Source: Geosiphon pyriformis (lineage: Eukaryota; Glomeromycota; Glomeromycetes; Archaeosporales; Geosiphonaceae). From it: a stretch of DNA of 64,000 bases. The position numbers were made by a program, and so were the translations under genes. The notes beneath the pieces are model-generated. The model did no database searches. It was not told the DNA's origin and saw nothing but the letters and a program-made list of their open reading frames with translations. The stretch is taken from assembly GCA_016748015.1 (NCBI GenBank), contig JAAOMT010000040.1, positions 284,609 to 348,608 on the forward strand, read 5' to 3'. Positions 36,552-47,030 of the stretch are shown piece after piece; position 1 is the stretch's first letter; every line of letters starts with the position of its first letter.

Positions 36552-36568
36552 TGGTACTTTCTGTAAGA
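36552..36568 (+). other. Primer-binding site of element A
   Basis: TGGTACTTTCTGTAAGA begins two bases after the LTR. It differs from the type II site TGGTGCTCCCTGTAAGG (minus strand, 52637-52621) only by G-to-A and C-to-T changes, so both probably used the same tRNA primer. I cannot name the tRNA. Confidence 0.6.
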
Positions 36569-36611
36569 TATAATCTTACAGAGAACACCACCAACCATAA
36601 TCATCTAAACA

Positions 36612-38680
36612 GTGGCAGAATCTGAAGAAATAGGAACAAACCATTTAGGATTTGCAAAATCCTTATTCCAACACTATTACACTCATTTCGGATTAACAAA
36701 TAATAGTTGGCCAACCAAATCAGCTTTTAATTGCTACATTAACAAAAGAATAGTATATTACTTGGAAGACCAAGAAGATCCAGAATTTACTTTCAACAAC
36801 TTCTTTAGTGAATTACTCCAAAGCACCATCTTTCCACAAAATTATCTATTTGCACCCCTAATTACAGAAATAAACAGGGAAATTGAAAAATACACCAAAC
36901 AGAGATTTCTTATCACTTTTGCAAACAAAAGCAAAGAAAGGCTACAAACACCAGCAGGAACACCAAAGCAAATCCAACTACCCACTTGGAAGAAACAAAA
37001 ATTTAATTTACCTGCTAATACATCATATTACTATATACTTGGAAGCACTATCAATATAATAAACATAGCTACAACAAGCGCGACAATGCCACTAAACAGA
37101 ATCCCATTCCAAAGTAAACAAAAAAAGGCAGAGTTATTAGGAACATACAGTGATTATTTCGAGAGATTTAAATCATGATCCCCAACACCATCAGGAATTT
37201 GATTACTACCACCACAACCAGATTTCAGAGCCATTAGTCCTTGGGAAATAACCGACTCCAAGGAAGAAGAGAGTAGTAATCAGGAAGTTAATAAGCAAAA
37301 CCCAATTATAGAACATTCAGAAATTAAAACTTTGGTTAATCAAACTTCAGAAAATCAGAATAATCAAAATTCTGACATAATTAATCAGCACTTACCTCCA
37401 GTAATTGTAATCAATCCATCACCAGTTCTACCAAACACCCAACAGCAACAACAGCCACAACTGCTACCTCAACAACAAATTCAGCAGCAACTACAACCCA
37501 ACTTAGATTCAATGGCATATGTACCAATAGTCAAACTCGAAAAATTCACTGGTGAAGAAGACAATGCCCAAGTATGGCTAAATGATGTGGAAAAAGCCAT
37601 TGCAGCTAATAGATGGAATGATGCCTGAGCCATGCAAGTCATTCCATATTTTCTCCAGAATACTGCTAATTCATGGTACCAAAGTCTGATCAACAAACCC
37701 CAAGATTTCAATACATTCAAAATTGAGTTTTTAAGATACTTTAGCAACAATAACAGCATTAACAGACTAGCAAACACATTTACTACCATCAAACAAGGAG
37801 AAAATGAAGCAGTCACTACTTATTTAAGATGCTTCCACAAAAATTTGTGCCAGATCCAAGCCATTAATGCCAATTATTTCATAGTGGCCCAGATCCTAAA
37901 TCAGTTTATTTGTGGATTATGCAGTAGTATTCTACAATGCATATGTTTATTGCATGTTATCAATCTGCAAGCAGCCATCACAAATGCCCGAGATTTTGAA
38001 GCTGCTGAACTTAAAGCTAACCATGCCCAAGCCATTAACCTAGTAATGAATAGATTATCTGAATTGGATTCCAAATTGAAACAATTTAGTGATTCCATCA
38101 ATCAGAAATTAGAGAGATACTTAGCTAACAATTGCACAATTTATCAACCATTACAACAACACAATAATTCTGGAAACATGAATCATTTCTAGAATCAGTC
38201 ACATCTATTATTGTCAACCAATCAACAGTGGCAACAAGAAATGCGTGTTTGCCACTATTGTGATAAACAAGAACACCTACAAATTGATTGCCACCATCAC
38301 TTAAATAACCAACAATCAGGAAATCAATATCAAAACTCTGATCACTGGTTTCAAATTCTGAATAACCTATCAAACTCAGAGCCATATCATTAGAATTACA
38401 TACCTATAACACAGCAGCCACTTTATCATCCATCAGTATATCAAGTGCCAATTTATTAATTGACAATACCAACAATTTATCAGCTGCAGTCACAACTCAT
38501 TTATCAGCTGCAGTCTCAGATAATCTATCAGCTTCAACAAATTCAAACACCGCCACAGAACTTACCTCAAAACAGAACCCAAGGGCCAAAATTGACCCAA
38601 CAAAGCTGGAGATCATTGATGGTAGTTCACTAACCAATCCCCAGTTTTTCCACACAACCAGCAGAATTTTGACAATGGAA
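36612..38680 (+). pseudogene. Element A gag
   Basis: Structural protein that would pack element RNA. The frame opens at GTG 36612 right after TAA-ACA; no ATG is in frame until 37087. The region to 37178 is followed by two stops near 37176-37200. A Q-rich linker (37440-37500) leads to the gag core (37510-38050), with W-L-N-D-V-E-K-A-I, W-Y-Q-S-L-I and F-L-R-Y-F. A zinc knuckle C-x2-C-x4-H-x4-C sits at 38250-38291. Stops include TGA 37626, TAG 38190 and TAG 38391, all in one frame. The tail (38400-38680) is Q/P/Y-rich with cagttatcagctgcagtc-like repeats. Confidence 0.8.
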
Positions 38681-38819
38681 TTTGGGCACCGAGTACACCC
38701 AAAACCTGAATTTTCAGAACTATTTAAGTCTTCTGGTTACCATAGAAAACACCCAACCCAATAATCTGGAGACCAACCAACAACCAACACTTACCAGCAA
38801 CATTCCGCCAGCTATCATC

Positions 38820-39229
38820 ACTGAGAACAAATCACTGGATGCTATCTTCCCATTTAAACTCGAAGAACTGTTGACCACACCATTATTTAGTGGAGCTGCT
38901 CTAAAAGAAAAACCTATTACAGTCATGTATACTGATGCCAAAGTTGATGGCCACTTCATCAAACTGATCCTAAACAGTGGATTAGCTGGCAGCATTATTA
39001 CAAAACAACTCATAGACCAATTAAGTCGCCAAGTTGATTGTGCTGCCAACACCAGAATCATAACCACCAATAAAGCAACAAAAACTCCCATTGGTAAGAT
39101 TGACGACTTCTCCATCAAAGTCAATGATATTATGGTTCCAATCAAAGTACTGGTCATGGAAGCCACCCAATACCAAGCACTTGTTGGGAATGATTGGCTA
39201 TCCAAAACCAACGCATTGTTTGATTAGAA
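38820..39229 (+). pseudogene. Element A protease (retropepsin)
   Basis: Open within 38682-39227. The catalytic motif reads L-I-L-N-S-G, where retropepsins have D-S/T-G, so the Asp codon has become Asn by one G-to-A change. The flanking pattern V-D-G-H-F-I-K before it and Q-Y-Q-A-L-V-G-N-D-W-L after it, typical of the end of a Gypsy retropepsin, support the call. TAG at about 39225 ends the segment. Confidence 0.75.
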
Positions 39230-39644
39230 TATGCAGAAGCTTCAAATTAGTCAGAACAGCTGACACACATGCATACCAGCTATGTGTAGCCATTTTAAGA
39301 CCACCAACTTGACAACTCCACTTATTGAATTCAAGGAAGAGAAGAAGAAACCTACTTGAAAAGCCTACCAAGTTTCCTGGGCCAATATTGAACACAATAA
39401 ACTGCTGCCAGTACCTTTGTGGGACAACAACAGCAAAAAAAAGCAGAGTAAAGAACTTACCTGGAAAGCCAACCAAGCCTGGGAAACTAACAATGACCAG
39501 AAAGAACAAATAAATTGGAAATGGAAAGAAGACAAAAAGAGAAAAGAAAAGAGGAAGAAAGAAAAACCAACAACCGACAGCAACTCCACTTATAATTCCT
39601 ACACTACACCCTACCAATCCACTTATCATTACCCAAAACTGGTA

Positions 39645-39878
39645 TGTGTCAATTGTGGCAAGAAATTGTCGTTAATGGGCACTTGTTGTAATGACGATGA
39701 GAAATACACTTTGGCAACAAAATTCTACTGCTGCTCATGTGTTATTGAACACTTTGGAAGGCCAAAACGGGTTGGAAAATAGGACAATGAATCATGTTTG
39801 GCTTGTGGAGAAACTCTTCTAGATGAAGAAATGTGGAATGACATTCCTGGGCAAAAAAAAACATGTAATAAATTGTGT
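39645..39878 (+). pseudogene. Element A Cys-rich zinc module (unknown function)
   Basis: Two paired-Cys units lie in frame: C-V-N-C..C-C-N-D..C-C-S-C, then C-L-A-C..T-C-N-K-L-C. A third pair, C-D-H-C..Y-C, follows near 40203-40250. The type III element has the same layout at 63440-63180 (C-K-D-C, C-T-C, C-L-T-C, V-C-D-x-T-C). The arrangement looks like one or two zinc ribbons or treble clefs. It is not the gag CCHC knuckle. TAG at 39780 and TAA at 39879 interrupt it. I do not know its role. Confidence 0.6.
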
Positions 39879-40550
39879 TAATACACGATTCTCATAAGTG
39901 ACTGGGTGAGGAAAAAAATGCCCATAAACGCTGCCTGGAGATGAGCTTTCAAATGTTTGGATGGATGTTCACATGACAATGACAAAATTTGGTGAATAGC
40001 ACTTGCCAAAATCAAAGGAGCGACACCAGAAGAAATAAAAACAATTAAAAATAATCTATCTGAACCTATAGAACTCAACTGGGACCCAAAACCAGTCATA
40101 AATCTTCTAAATCCAGAACAATTCCATGAACATTATTAAGAGCTAGCACCTATGAGAAAAAAGCAGAAGCAACACTTGGAAGAAATCAACACTTAACTAT
40201 GTGACCACTGTTTGATTCCATATGACTTTCAATATTGTAATAAGTATGACCTCATTTACAATCTACCACTACACATGATTTACATAATTCCAGAGGAAAA
40301 AAAACCAATCAGCAACTGTGCATTGGAATCAGAATCAATTTTCAATCTCGATTCAAACTCCAACAATGATGATAATAAAAATAATAGTTCTAGCTCTACT
40401 CAAAATTGCAACAAAAATATCAGCAATTCAGACTCTGATTTAAATCCCAAAATATATATTGCACTTCCTAATCTATCTAAGGAACAGAAACTCAAATAGT
40501 ATAGTAACAATAATGAAGATATCATGCCAGAACACATGCATAATACCAAC

Positions 40551-40967
40551 GCAGAGTTTGATCTGAGATATCTGGGAAAAAAAGCCATCAAATTGAAACC
40601 AAATTTGCACATATATATTGATCTCAAAATAGCTTTGGAAATTTTAACAACAATCATGGTTTAATTAGCATTTAGAAGTAGCCTAGCAAAAAAAGGAATC
40701 AACATCAGAGGAGAAATAATTAACACAGGATATATAGGAAATATTATTGCTATGCTACAAAATGACTCTGAAAAGACCTATATCATAGAGCTAAATGAAA
40801 AAATAGCACAAGCAATATTTCTACCTCTGGTAAAAATAGCTCAATTAGTGTCAGTAGGAAACAGAGAAGAATTAGGGATTATTGCTAAAGAAATACAGGA
40901 ATTCGGATCAACAGGTAGAATAGACATACCAGTTAATATAGTAGAGGAAGAGGTTATTGACAAATAA
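40551..40967 (+). pseudogene. Element A dUTPase-like domain
   Basis: Trimeric dUTPase motifs in order: motif 1 (E-F-D-L-R-Y, 40560), motif 2 (R-S-S-L-A-K-K-G-I, 40677), motif 3 (G-E-I-I-N-T-G-Y-I-G, about 40710), motif 4 (K-I-A-Q-A-I-F-L-P-L, 40800) and motif 5 (Q-E-F-G-S-T-G-R, about 40900). dUTPases hydrolyse dUTP to dUMP and keep uracil out of DNA; some retroviruses carry one. Here motif 3 has Asn where the catalytic Asp belongs, so this copy should be inactive. The type III copy at 62277-62650 keeps Asp. A beta-rich linker (41019-41234) joins it to RT. Confidence 0.8.
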
Positions 40968-41399
40968 GAAATTATTTCAACCCGTCAATCAATTTCTATT
41001 CTACCATATAACCAGTATATGTTACCTATAAAAAGAGAAATAAAGAATCAGGCTCAGTTGTTTGAAGCAGAAGTCACCATTTGTGAATTAGGGGAGATTG
41101 GACTTACTAATCTCTATATATCAGCCAAAAGCCCTAAAAACATCAAAATTCCCATCTACAACACAACCAGAAGTATTATTGAAATACCAAAGAGAACTAT
41201 TATTGGATATTTGACTACTGAAGTTGAGGATTAACCACCAAATTACATTCCAGATTTTCTACAGCTTTGCAGATATGTGGACATTACATCATAAACCATC
41301 TACAGACAAAGTAAATGTTATCTACTCCAACCAGAACAATTGGAACAGATGAACATGAGGAATCTAGATTCACTTCAATGGATGCAATTCAAGATGTTA

Positions 41400-42290
41400 C
41401 TCAACAATTTCAATGACATCTTTGCTAGCAAAAATGAATTTGGCTGAACCAACATCATCCGGCATCAGATCAAGACTGAAGATGCAATGCCAATTAAACA
41501 AAGAGCATACAGAGTACCACCAGCTAGCCATGAGATCATTTATTAAGAAATCAACCAGATGCTTGACAATAGACTAATTCAGCCATCAATGAGTCTATGG
41601 TCATCACCAGTAATACTAGTTCATAAGAAGAATGAAAAAATCCATTTTTGTGTAGACTACTAAAAACTGAATGGAGTAACAAAAGGTGATAGCTATTCAA
41701 CTCCAAAGATCCAAGAACTATTTGACACTTTTGGAGGAAATAAATGGTTTTCAATACTGGACTTAGATAGTGGTTATTAACAAGTAGCCATGAATCCAGC
41801 TAACAAAGAAAAAACAGCATTCACCACAAGAAAAAAAAATTTTGAGTTTGAAGTCATGCCATTTGGCTTGATGAATGCTCTAGCAACATTCCAATAACTC
41901 ATGGAAATTGTCTATACTGGATTACTATAAAAATCAGTAGTCATATACTTGGATAACACCAATGTGTTCTCAAAAACATTTGATAATCATTTGTATTATC
42001 TCCAACAAGTATTCAAAAGATTAAAAAGAGCTAGATTGAAACTAAATGCAATTAAATGTTTCTTTAGAAAAACTGAACTCAAGTTTTTGGGACATGTAAT
42101 GAGCAAAGATGGAATCAAAACAGATCCAGACAAGATCAAAGTAGTTAAGAACTTTCCAGTACTAGCCAACTTGTCAGAATTAAGAGCATTTTTGGAATTT
42201 ACAAACTACTATTGCTGCTTCATCAAGAACTTTTCTAAACTAGCTCAGCCACTTCACCATCTACAAACCAAGAATATGAAGTATAAATAG
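41400..42290 (+). pseudogene. Element A reverse transcriptase
   Basis: Gypsy RT blocks in order: R-V-P-P-A at about 41510, W-S-S-P-V-I-L-V-H-K-K at 41597, F-C-V-D-Y at 41650, F-S-I-L-D-L-D-S-G-Y at 41750 followed by TAA, M-P-F-G-L-M-N-A at 41857, Y-L-D-N at 41946-41957 and F-L-G-H-V-M-S-K-D-G at 42090. The catalytic Y-x-D-D is Y-L-D-N. Several stops interrupt the frame but the frame itself never changes. Confidence 0.85.
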
Positions 42291-42299
42291 ACTGAAGCT

Positions 42300-42730
42300 T
42301 AACAAGAAGCATTCGACACATTGAAAAAAAAGCTTATCCAAGCTCCAGTATTGATGTATCCAAATCACAACAAACCATTCATCATTACTATTGATACATC
42401 AGGTCAAGCATTGGGAGCAGTATTATCACAGAAAGGACCTGATGGAAGAGAGCATCCAGTAGCTTACACCAGTAGAAGTTTAAGTCCAGCTGAAAAAAAC
42501 TATGGAACTTTAGCACTGGAACACTTAGCAATCTATTGGGCTGTCATTAAATGGAAAAAATACTTAAGCCAAAAGTTTGAAATATATACAGATCACAAAG
42601 AATTGACTTCAATTCAGAAACAAGAATTTGCAGACAATTGCCATGCCAGATAGAAAATAGAACTTTTACCATTCAATTATATAGTACATTATAAAAAGGG
42701 AAAAGACAATGAAAATGCTGATAGATTGTT
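42300..42730 (+). pseudogene. Element A RNase H
   Basis: Open at 42321-42653. It has T-I-D-T-S-G-Q-A-L-G-A-V-L-S-Q, V-A-Y-T-S-R-S-L, the catalytic-type E in L-A-L-E-H-L-A and T-D-H-K-E-L, then D-N-E-N-A-D after a TAG. This is the usual Gypsy RNase H directly after RT, which removes the RNA strand during cDNA synthesis. Confidence 0.8.
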
Positions 42731-42859
42731 GCGAATAAGACAAATCTAAAAACATTTCAACCCAAAAATATAATAAAAGATGAACACACAAAAATACCAA
42801 CAACTTCAGCATTATATAAATACTTAATCATTCAAGGAGAAATTATCTCAAAAAGAACA

Positions 42860-43860
42860 AAACAACATAAAACAGCAATCAAAATATTTCATCAATTATC
42901 AAAATATACTTTACTGGAAAAACAGAAGAAATCCAGACCAACCAACCAAAGTAATTACAAAATCAGAAAAAGAAACAATATTGTTTAACATGCACTCAGA
43001 TCCAACAGCAGGATATTTTTATAAAAAAGCAACCATAAAAAGAACCAGAAAAAAATATTATTGGCCATCAATGTATCCAGACATCATCCAATATGTTTAA
43101 AGTTGTAATGCTTGTTAAAGAAAAAGTGGAACAAAATTTAGTGAACCATTAAGACCAATCAAAGTAGGACAACTATTTGATTACATTGGAATTGACTTAG
43201 TCAGACCATTAACAATCACCAGTAAAGGCAACAAATATATTGCAGTAGTTATGGACTATCTCACAAAATAGCCAGAAGCAAAAGCCATTCAAAGAGCAGA
43301 TGCAGAATCCATTGTCAAATTCATCTATCAAAATTTGATATGTCAACACGGATGTCCAAAAGAACTACTATCAGATCAAAAAATTCATTTTGTGAATAAA
43401 ACATTAACAGAATTAAGTCAGAGATTTGGGATAAAAAGACCATTATCATTATTATATCATCCACAAACTAATAGACTAGTTGAAAGATTCAATAAAACAT
43501 TGTGTAAAGCAATCACCAAAATCAGTCAAAAAAACCAAGATGAATAGGATTTGTTTATACCATCAGTATTATTTGCTTATCGAACAATAAGACAAGATAC
43601 TATACAAACAACACTATTTAAATTAGTATATAGTAGAACAGCAACATTACCAGTTGAGATAGAGGTCAACACATATCCAACTGAACCAATAACAGAAGCT
43701 AATTTCTAAGAAACATTGTTGAGAAGAACATATGACCTAATAGAACATTAGAAAACAGACAATGAAAAGCAGCTGATAACATTCAAAAGTCTCAAGAAAA
43801 ACAAAAAAAACAACATGATAACCAATTACCAGATAAATCAGTTGAATTCAAGATTAGAGA
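42860..43860 (+). pseudogene. Element A integrase
   Basis: HHCC zinc domain (H at about 42979, Y-Y-W-P-S-M, C-N-A-C) followed by the DDE core: I-G-I-D-L-V at about 43187, S-D-Q-K-I-H-F-V-N at about 43373 and P-Q-T-N-R-L-V-E-R-F-N at 43460. The open part is 43335-43547 and several stops interrupt the rest. A basic Lys/Gln-rich tail follows. Confidence 0.8.
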
Positions 43861-43869
43861 CAAAGTACT

Positions 43870-44750
43870 TCTACATCATACCAAAGTGGAAAAACAATGG
43901 AGTGGAAAATTTGACCCCAAATGGGATAGACCATTTTACATAGAAAAAATTCTTGGAAATAGAACTTATAAATTAAGATGGGACAACAAAATCTTAACCA
44001 AAGCAGCACATGGTGATTGACTGAAACCATATTACCAAATAGCATTATCATTTACCAATAACATTCCATAATTGGAAATACAATGAATACTAGTTCAACC
44101 AGAGGAGATTCCATGAGATCTGGAACCAATCATAATCATTGGACCAAACACGTAAAATCAAACAATAAAAGAGTATATAAAAACACAGTATACATGACAA
44201 AGGCAACCAAGAAAAAAAATGGAAATACCAAATCATATTTACATTATAGCTCAACAATTATTCCAGGCCTTAAGTCAACAACTTTAAGGCATAGAAATTA
44301 TCGTTAACAACCAAACAATTTGCTATCAAAACACCAAAAAAAAGACAAAGAATACACCATATTAGCAGTTACCAAAAAAAATTGGAAGCAATGGACAGAA
44401 CAACTTCCAATATCATACTGTTACTACCAGTTAGATTGAAAGTTAAATATTCAAGAGTTGTATATCAACAAATCCAAGAAGATATTTAACCAAAACATAA
44501 TACAACAAATTGAAGAATTTATTGGGAAAAAGACAAACTCAACACTACATATGAGAACAATTTACTGACTGCACAATATATTTCAGAACTATCCAGAAAT
44601 ACTGTTATACTCTAACATAGAAATCATAACCATTAACCAATGGGGAAAAATGTACAAGTAGAAAACATAAAAAATAAAGTCAAACAAACAATACTAGAAA
44701 AAGAAGTATTAAAGCTAATTCAGAATGAAGATTTTGATGGAGCTCAATAT
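43870..44750 (+). pseudogene. Element A post-integrase region
   Basis: After the integrase tail (W-K-N-N-G-V-type segment near 43895) comes about 700 bases of formerly coding sequence before the polypurine tract. It includes Y-I-I-A-Q-Q-L-F-Q-A-L-S near 44245 and an N-Y-P-E-I-L-L-Y segment near 44590. Types II and III also have an ORF here (46280-47030 and 58179-58660). It sits where env would be in a retrovirus, but I see no signal peptide or membrane segment. No known domain recognised. Confidence 0.5.
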
Positions 44751-44751
44751 T

Positions 44752-44767
44752 AAAAAAGAGGAGATAA
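44752..44767 (+). other. Polypurine tract of element A
   Basis: aaaaaagaggagataa immediately before the 3' LTR, the expected primer for plus-strand cDNA. Decayed forms are at 529-540 and 55413-55427. Confidence 0.6.
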
Positions 44768-45628
44768 TATTACTCATAAAAAGAAAAACAGATATAGGGA
44801 GAATAGTAGACCAATGAATGAATAGTATGTAGCACATGAGCATATTGCTCAGCAATATAGAGCAATAATAGAAATTATGACATATTGCTCAGCAATATAG
44901 AGCAATATCAGAAAACACAGCACATTGCTCAGCAATATGGAACAATGTTAGAAAATTAGAGCACATTGCTCAAAAAATCATAGCACATTGCTTAAGAATG
45001 TAAACGATCTTATAGAACATTAATTATGTATATATAGCAGTAGTGTTAAAAATAGAAAGATAAGAATCTTTTAGTTAGAAATCTTCCATCCACAAATATT
45101 AAATAAATAAATCATTTACTATCCAAATCCACTCTCCACTATCAACACTTTATGTTGATAGTAATTGATATTTAACTATGCTAGAACAATAGCTCTTGAT
45201 CACAGCTATTGACAAGATACTAATGTGCATATTGCCTTGGCTCATTTCTTTATTTTCTTTTATTTCTTTCTTTCTTTGATTTTTACTGTCATATACTAAC
45301 TGATTAAGGATTAAAGTGCTGAGTAATTGATATCATAGATAGTCTGGTAAAAGACCCAAAAATAAGGGTAAAATTATATATATATTAACGGATAGCTTAC
45401 CAGAAGGGCACAACTGCCAGAATAAACCAGTCACCAAACTGAAAACAGAAATTGGAAACACAACTCACCAACCAACTACATCATCATTGAATCTCTGTTC
45501 ATTATACAAAAAACTCAACTCTAAAATCTTCAGATATAACTAACATACTAGTATTACCAGCATTGTTAAGATATTGAGCACCAAGTTATTGTTATTTGAT
45601 TTGAGACTCCAAATAATCATTTGTAACA
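44768..45628 (+). mobile_element. 3' LTR of element A
   Basis: TATTACTC...TTGTAACA. It aligns end to end with 35665-36549, including the palindromic U3 series, pyrimidine tract and U5 blocks. It keeps the intact GTAACA end. Confidence 0.85.
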
Positions 45629-45691
45629 CCACCAAAAATTATCTACTATTTAATTAAAATAAACACCAAAACACATTAACACCTAATATAT
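45629..45691 (+). pseudogene. Stranded piece of outer element C (RNase H-integrase linker)
   Basis: 63 bases between element A and the type II element. They align loosely with 42735-42800 of element A (aataaacaccaaaacacattaacacc against gatgaacacacaaaaataccaac). The match continues at 53298, so the type II element inserted here. ATAT flanks that insertion on both sides (45688-45691 and 53298-53301). Confidence 0.55.
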
Positions 45692-46309
45692 TGTTACGGG
45701 TTGGAGTAACAAGCTAATGGATAGCAAGAGAGAACAGGATTGTAGGGTGATAGAAATAATCAAAGAGAATTCAACTTTAAAGAGCGAATTAAATGAATAT
45801 GGATTCAATGTGCAAGATTAGTCTCATAAAATATCTCAGTCGCTATTCTTTTTAAAGGTAACTGGGGAATCTGAAGGTAGAGGGATAGTCTGTACTGTTA
45901 ACAATTGATAACTGCTGGTATAATTCTATGCCTCATGTCAGCACTTTTAGAATTCAATATCAGGTATCAACTTGTGTTCTTCAGTCACATTTATTTAAAT
46001 AATCTTCAAATACTACAATTATATATGTCAGGAAAAGGCCAACAAGTAATTTTTTATCCTAAGATGTTCGGATACTTGAAGATAGGGAAAGAGAAATTAG
46101 CAATAAGAGAGTGATTGAGATGAAAGTTGTTATTTTTATTTATTTGATTCTTGTCTGAGAGATGATTTTCTACAACTAAGAGACTCATTGCTTATATAGC
46201 TAATGAAAGTGGTCAATGATCACTATCTAAAAATAGAGTGACTAATTATATAACATCAGTGACTAATACATGTGATAACTAATAAAAATTATGGGTTTCA
46301 ACCATAACA
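45692..46309 (-). mobile_element. 3' LTR of type II copy 2
   Basis: 618 bp with TGTTA/TAACA ends. It lacks a small tandem segment present in the other LTR (ggtcaa-caac-taggtcaataatt, about 53170-53205). Otherwise it is nearly collinear. Confidence 0.85.
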
Positions 46310-47030
46310 TTATCTTCTCCAAAAAGATTGAGCTCTGGCAAAATCAAGCTATTTATAGGGTATTCTAATTGAAGGTTTTTGTCTAACTCAAAACTAACTA
46401 GTTTGTTGAAGTTTTTTGTGGATAAAATATATAGTACTTGAGGCGAAATAAGCTTTGTATCCAAGAGACCAAATCTTTGTATAAGAGTTTTGGCTCTTCT
46501 TGCAATGGTCAAAACTCTTGGAACATCTAAACATATAATGCCCAAAATTTCACTTGTATCTCTGAAGTTGTTTTTTTTATGAGCTTCATTTCTTCTATGA
46601 TTTCACCAAGACAACCATAGAGTTCTAGTTGCCTTTTATATGACAAGTTTTTGTCTATGAGCAAGATTTTCTTAATCGTTTTTCCAATTGTCATGGAAGG
46701 TGTAAGTATTGCTGCTGTTATGCTTTCCAGCAAATACTTATCCATTTTGCTACCAATTTTTTCTCTTCTGGTAGTAATTTTCTTTGGTCTAATAACAGTA
46801 TGTGTTCTACTGTTATTAGTTATAGTGGTTTGTTTTCCAATAGTCAGAGTAGCATTTGGATAATTTTTGATCCAGTACTCATGGAGAGTGTAGAAAGCGT
46901 TTTGAATGTTTTGATTTAGAAAATAATTGTTCATGTTGATTGAAGATACCTCTGTTTTGGGAATGGTGCATTTATTTATATCTGATTTTTGTTGATCATT
47001 TGGGTCGGTATTACCACAACAGGTAACCAA
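46280..47030 (-). pseudogene. Type II post-integrase ORF
   Basis: Two open segments (47030-46527 and 46545-46279) are joined by a one-base shift near 46545. The first ATG is at 46934-46932; upstream codons overlap the integrase end in another frame. The product has no known domain: N-rich start, a basic middle (R-P-K-K-I-T-T-R-R-E-K-I), then helices and a Leu/Ile-rich end (A-R-R-A-K-T-L-I-Q-R-F) that runs into the LTR. A weakly similar I-G-K-T..K..L-E-L pattern occurs in the type III ORF at 58179-58660. Confidence 0.55.

Larger units (their letters stand above)
35665..45628 (+). mobile_element. Type I Ty3/Gypsy retrotransposon, near full length (element A)
   Basis: It has two LTRs (886 and 861 bp), a primer-binding site, gag-pol in one frame, a post-integrase region, a polypurine tract and the order PR - zinc module - dUTPase - RT - RNase H - integrase. 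That RT-RH-IN order defines Ty3/Gypsy. All open segments from 36612 to 43547 share the same frame, so the copy is broken there by stop codons and not by indels. No clean target-site duplication was seen (actac on the left, ccacc on the right). It lies inside outer element C. Confidence 0.85.
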
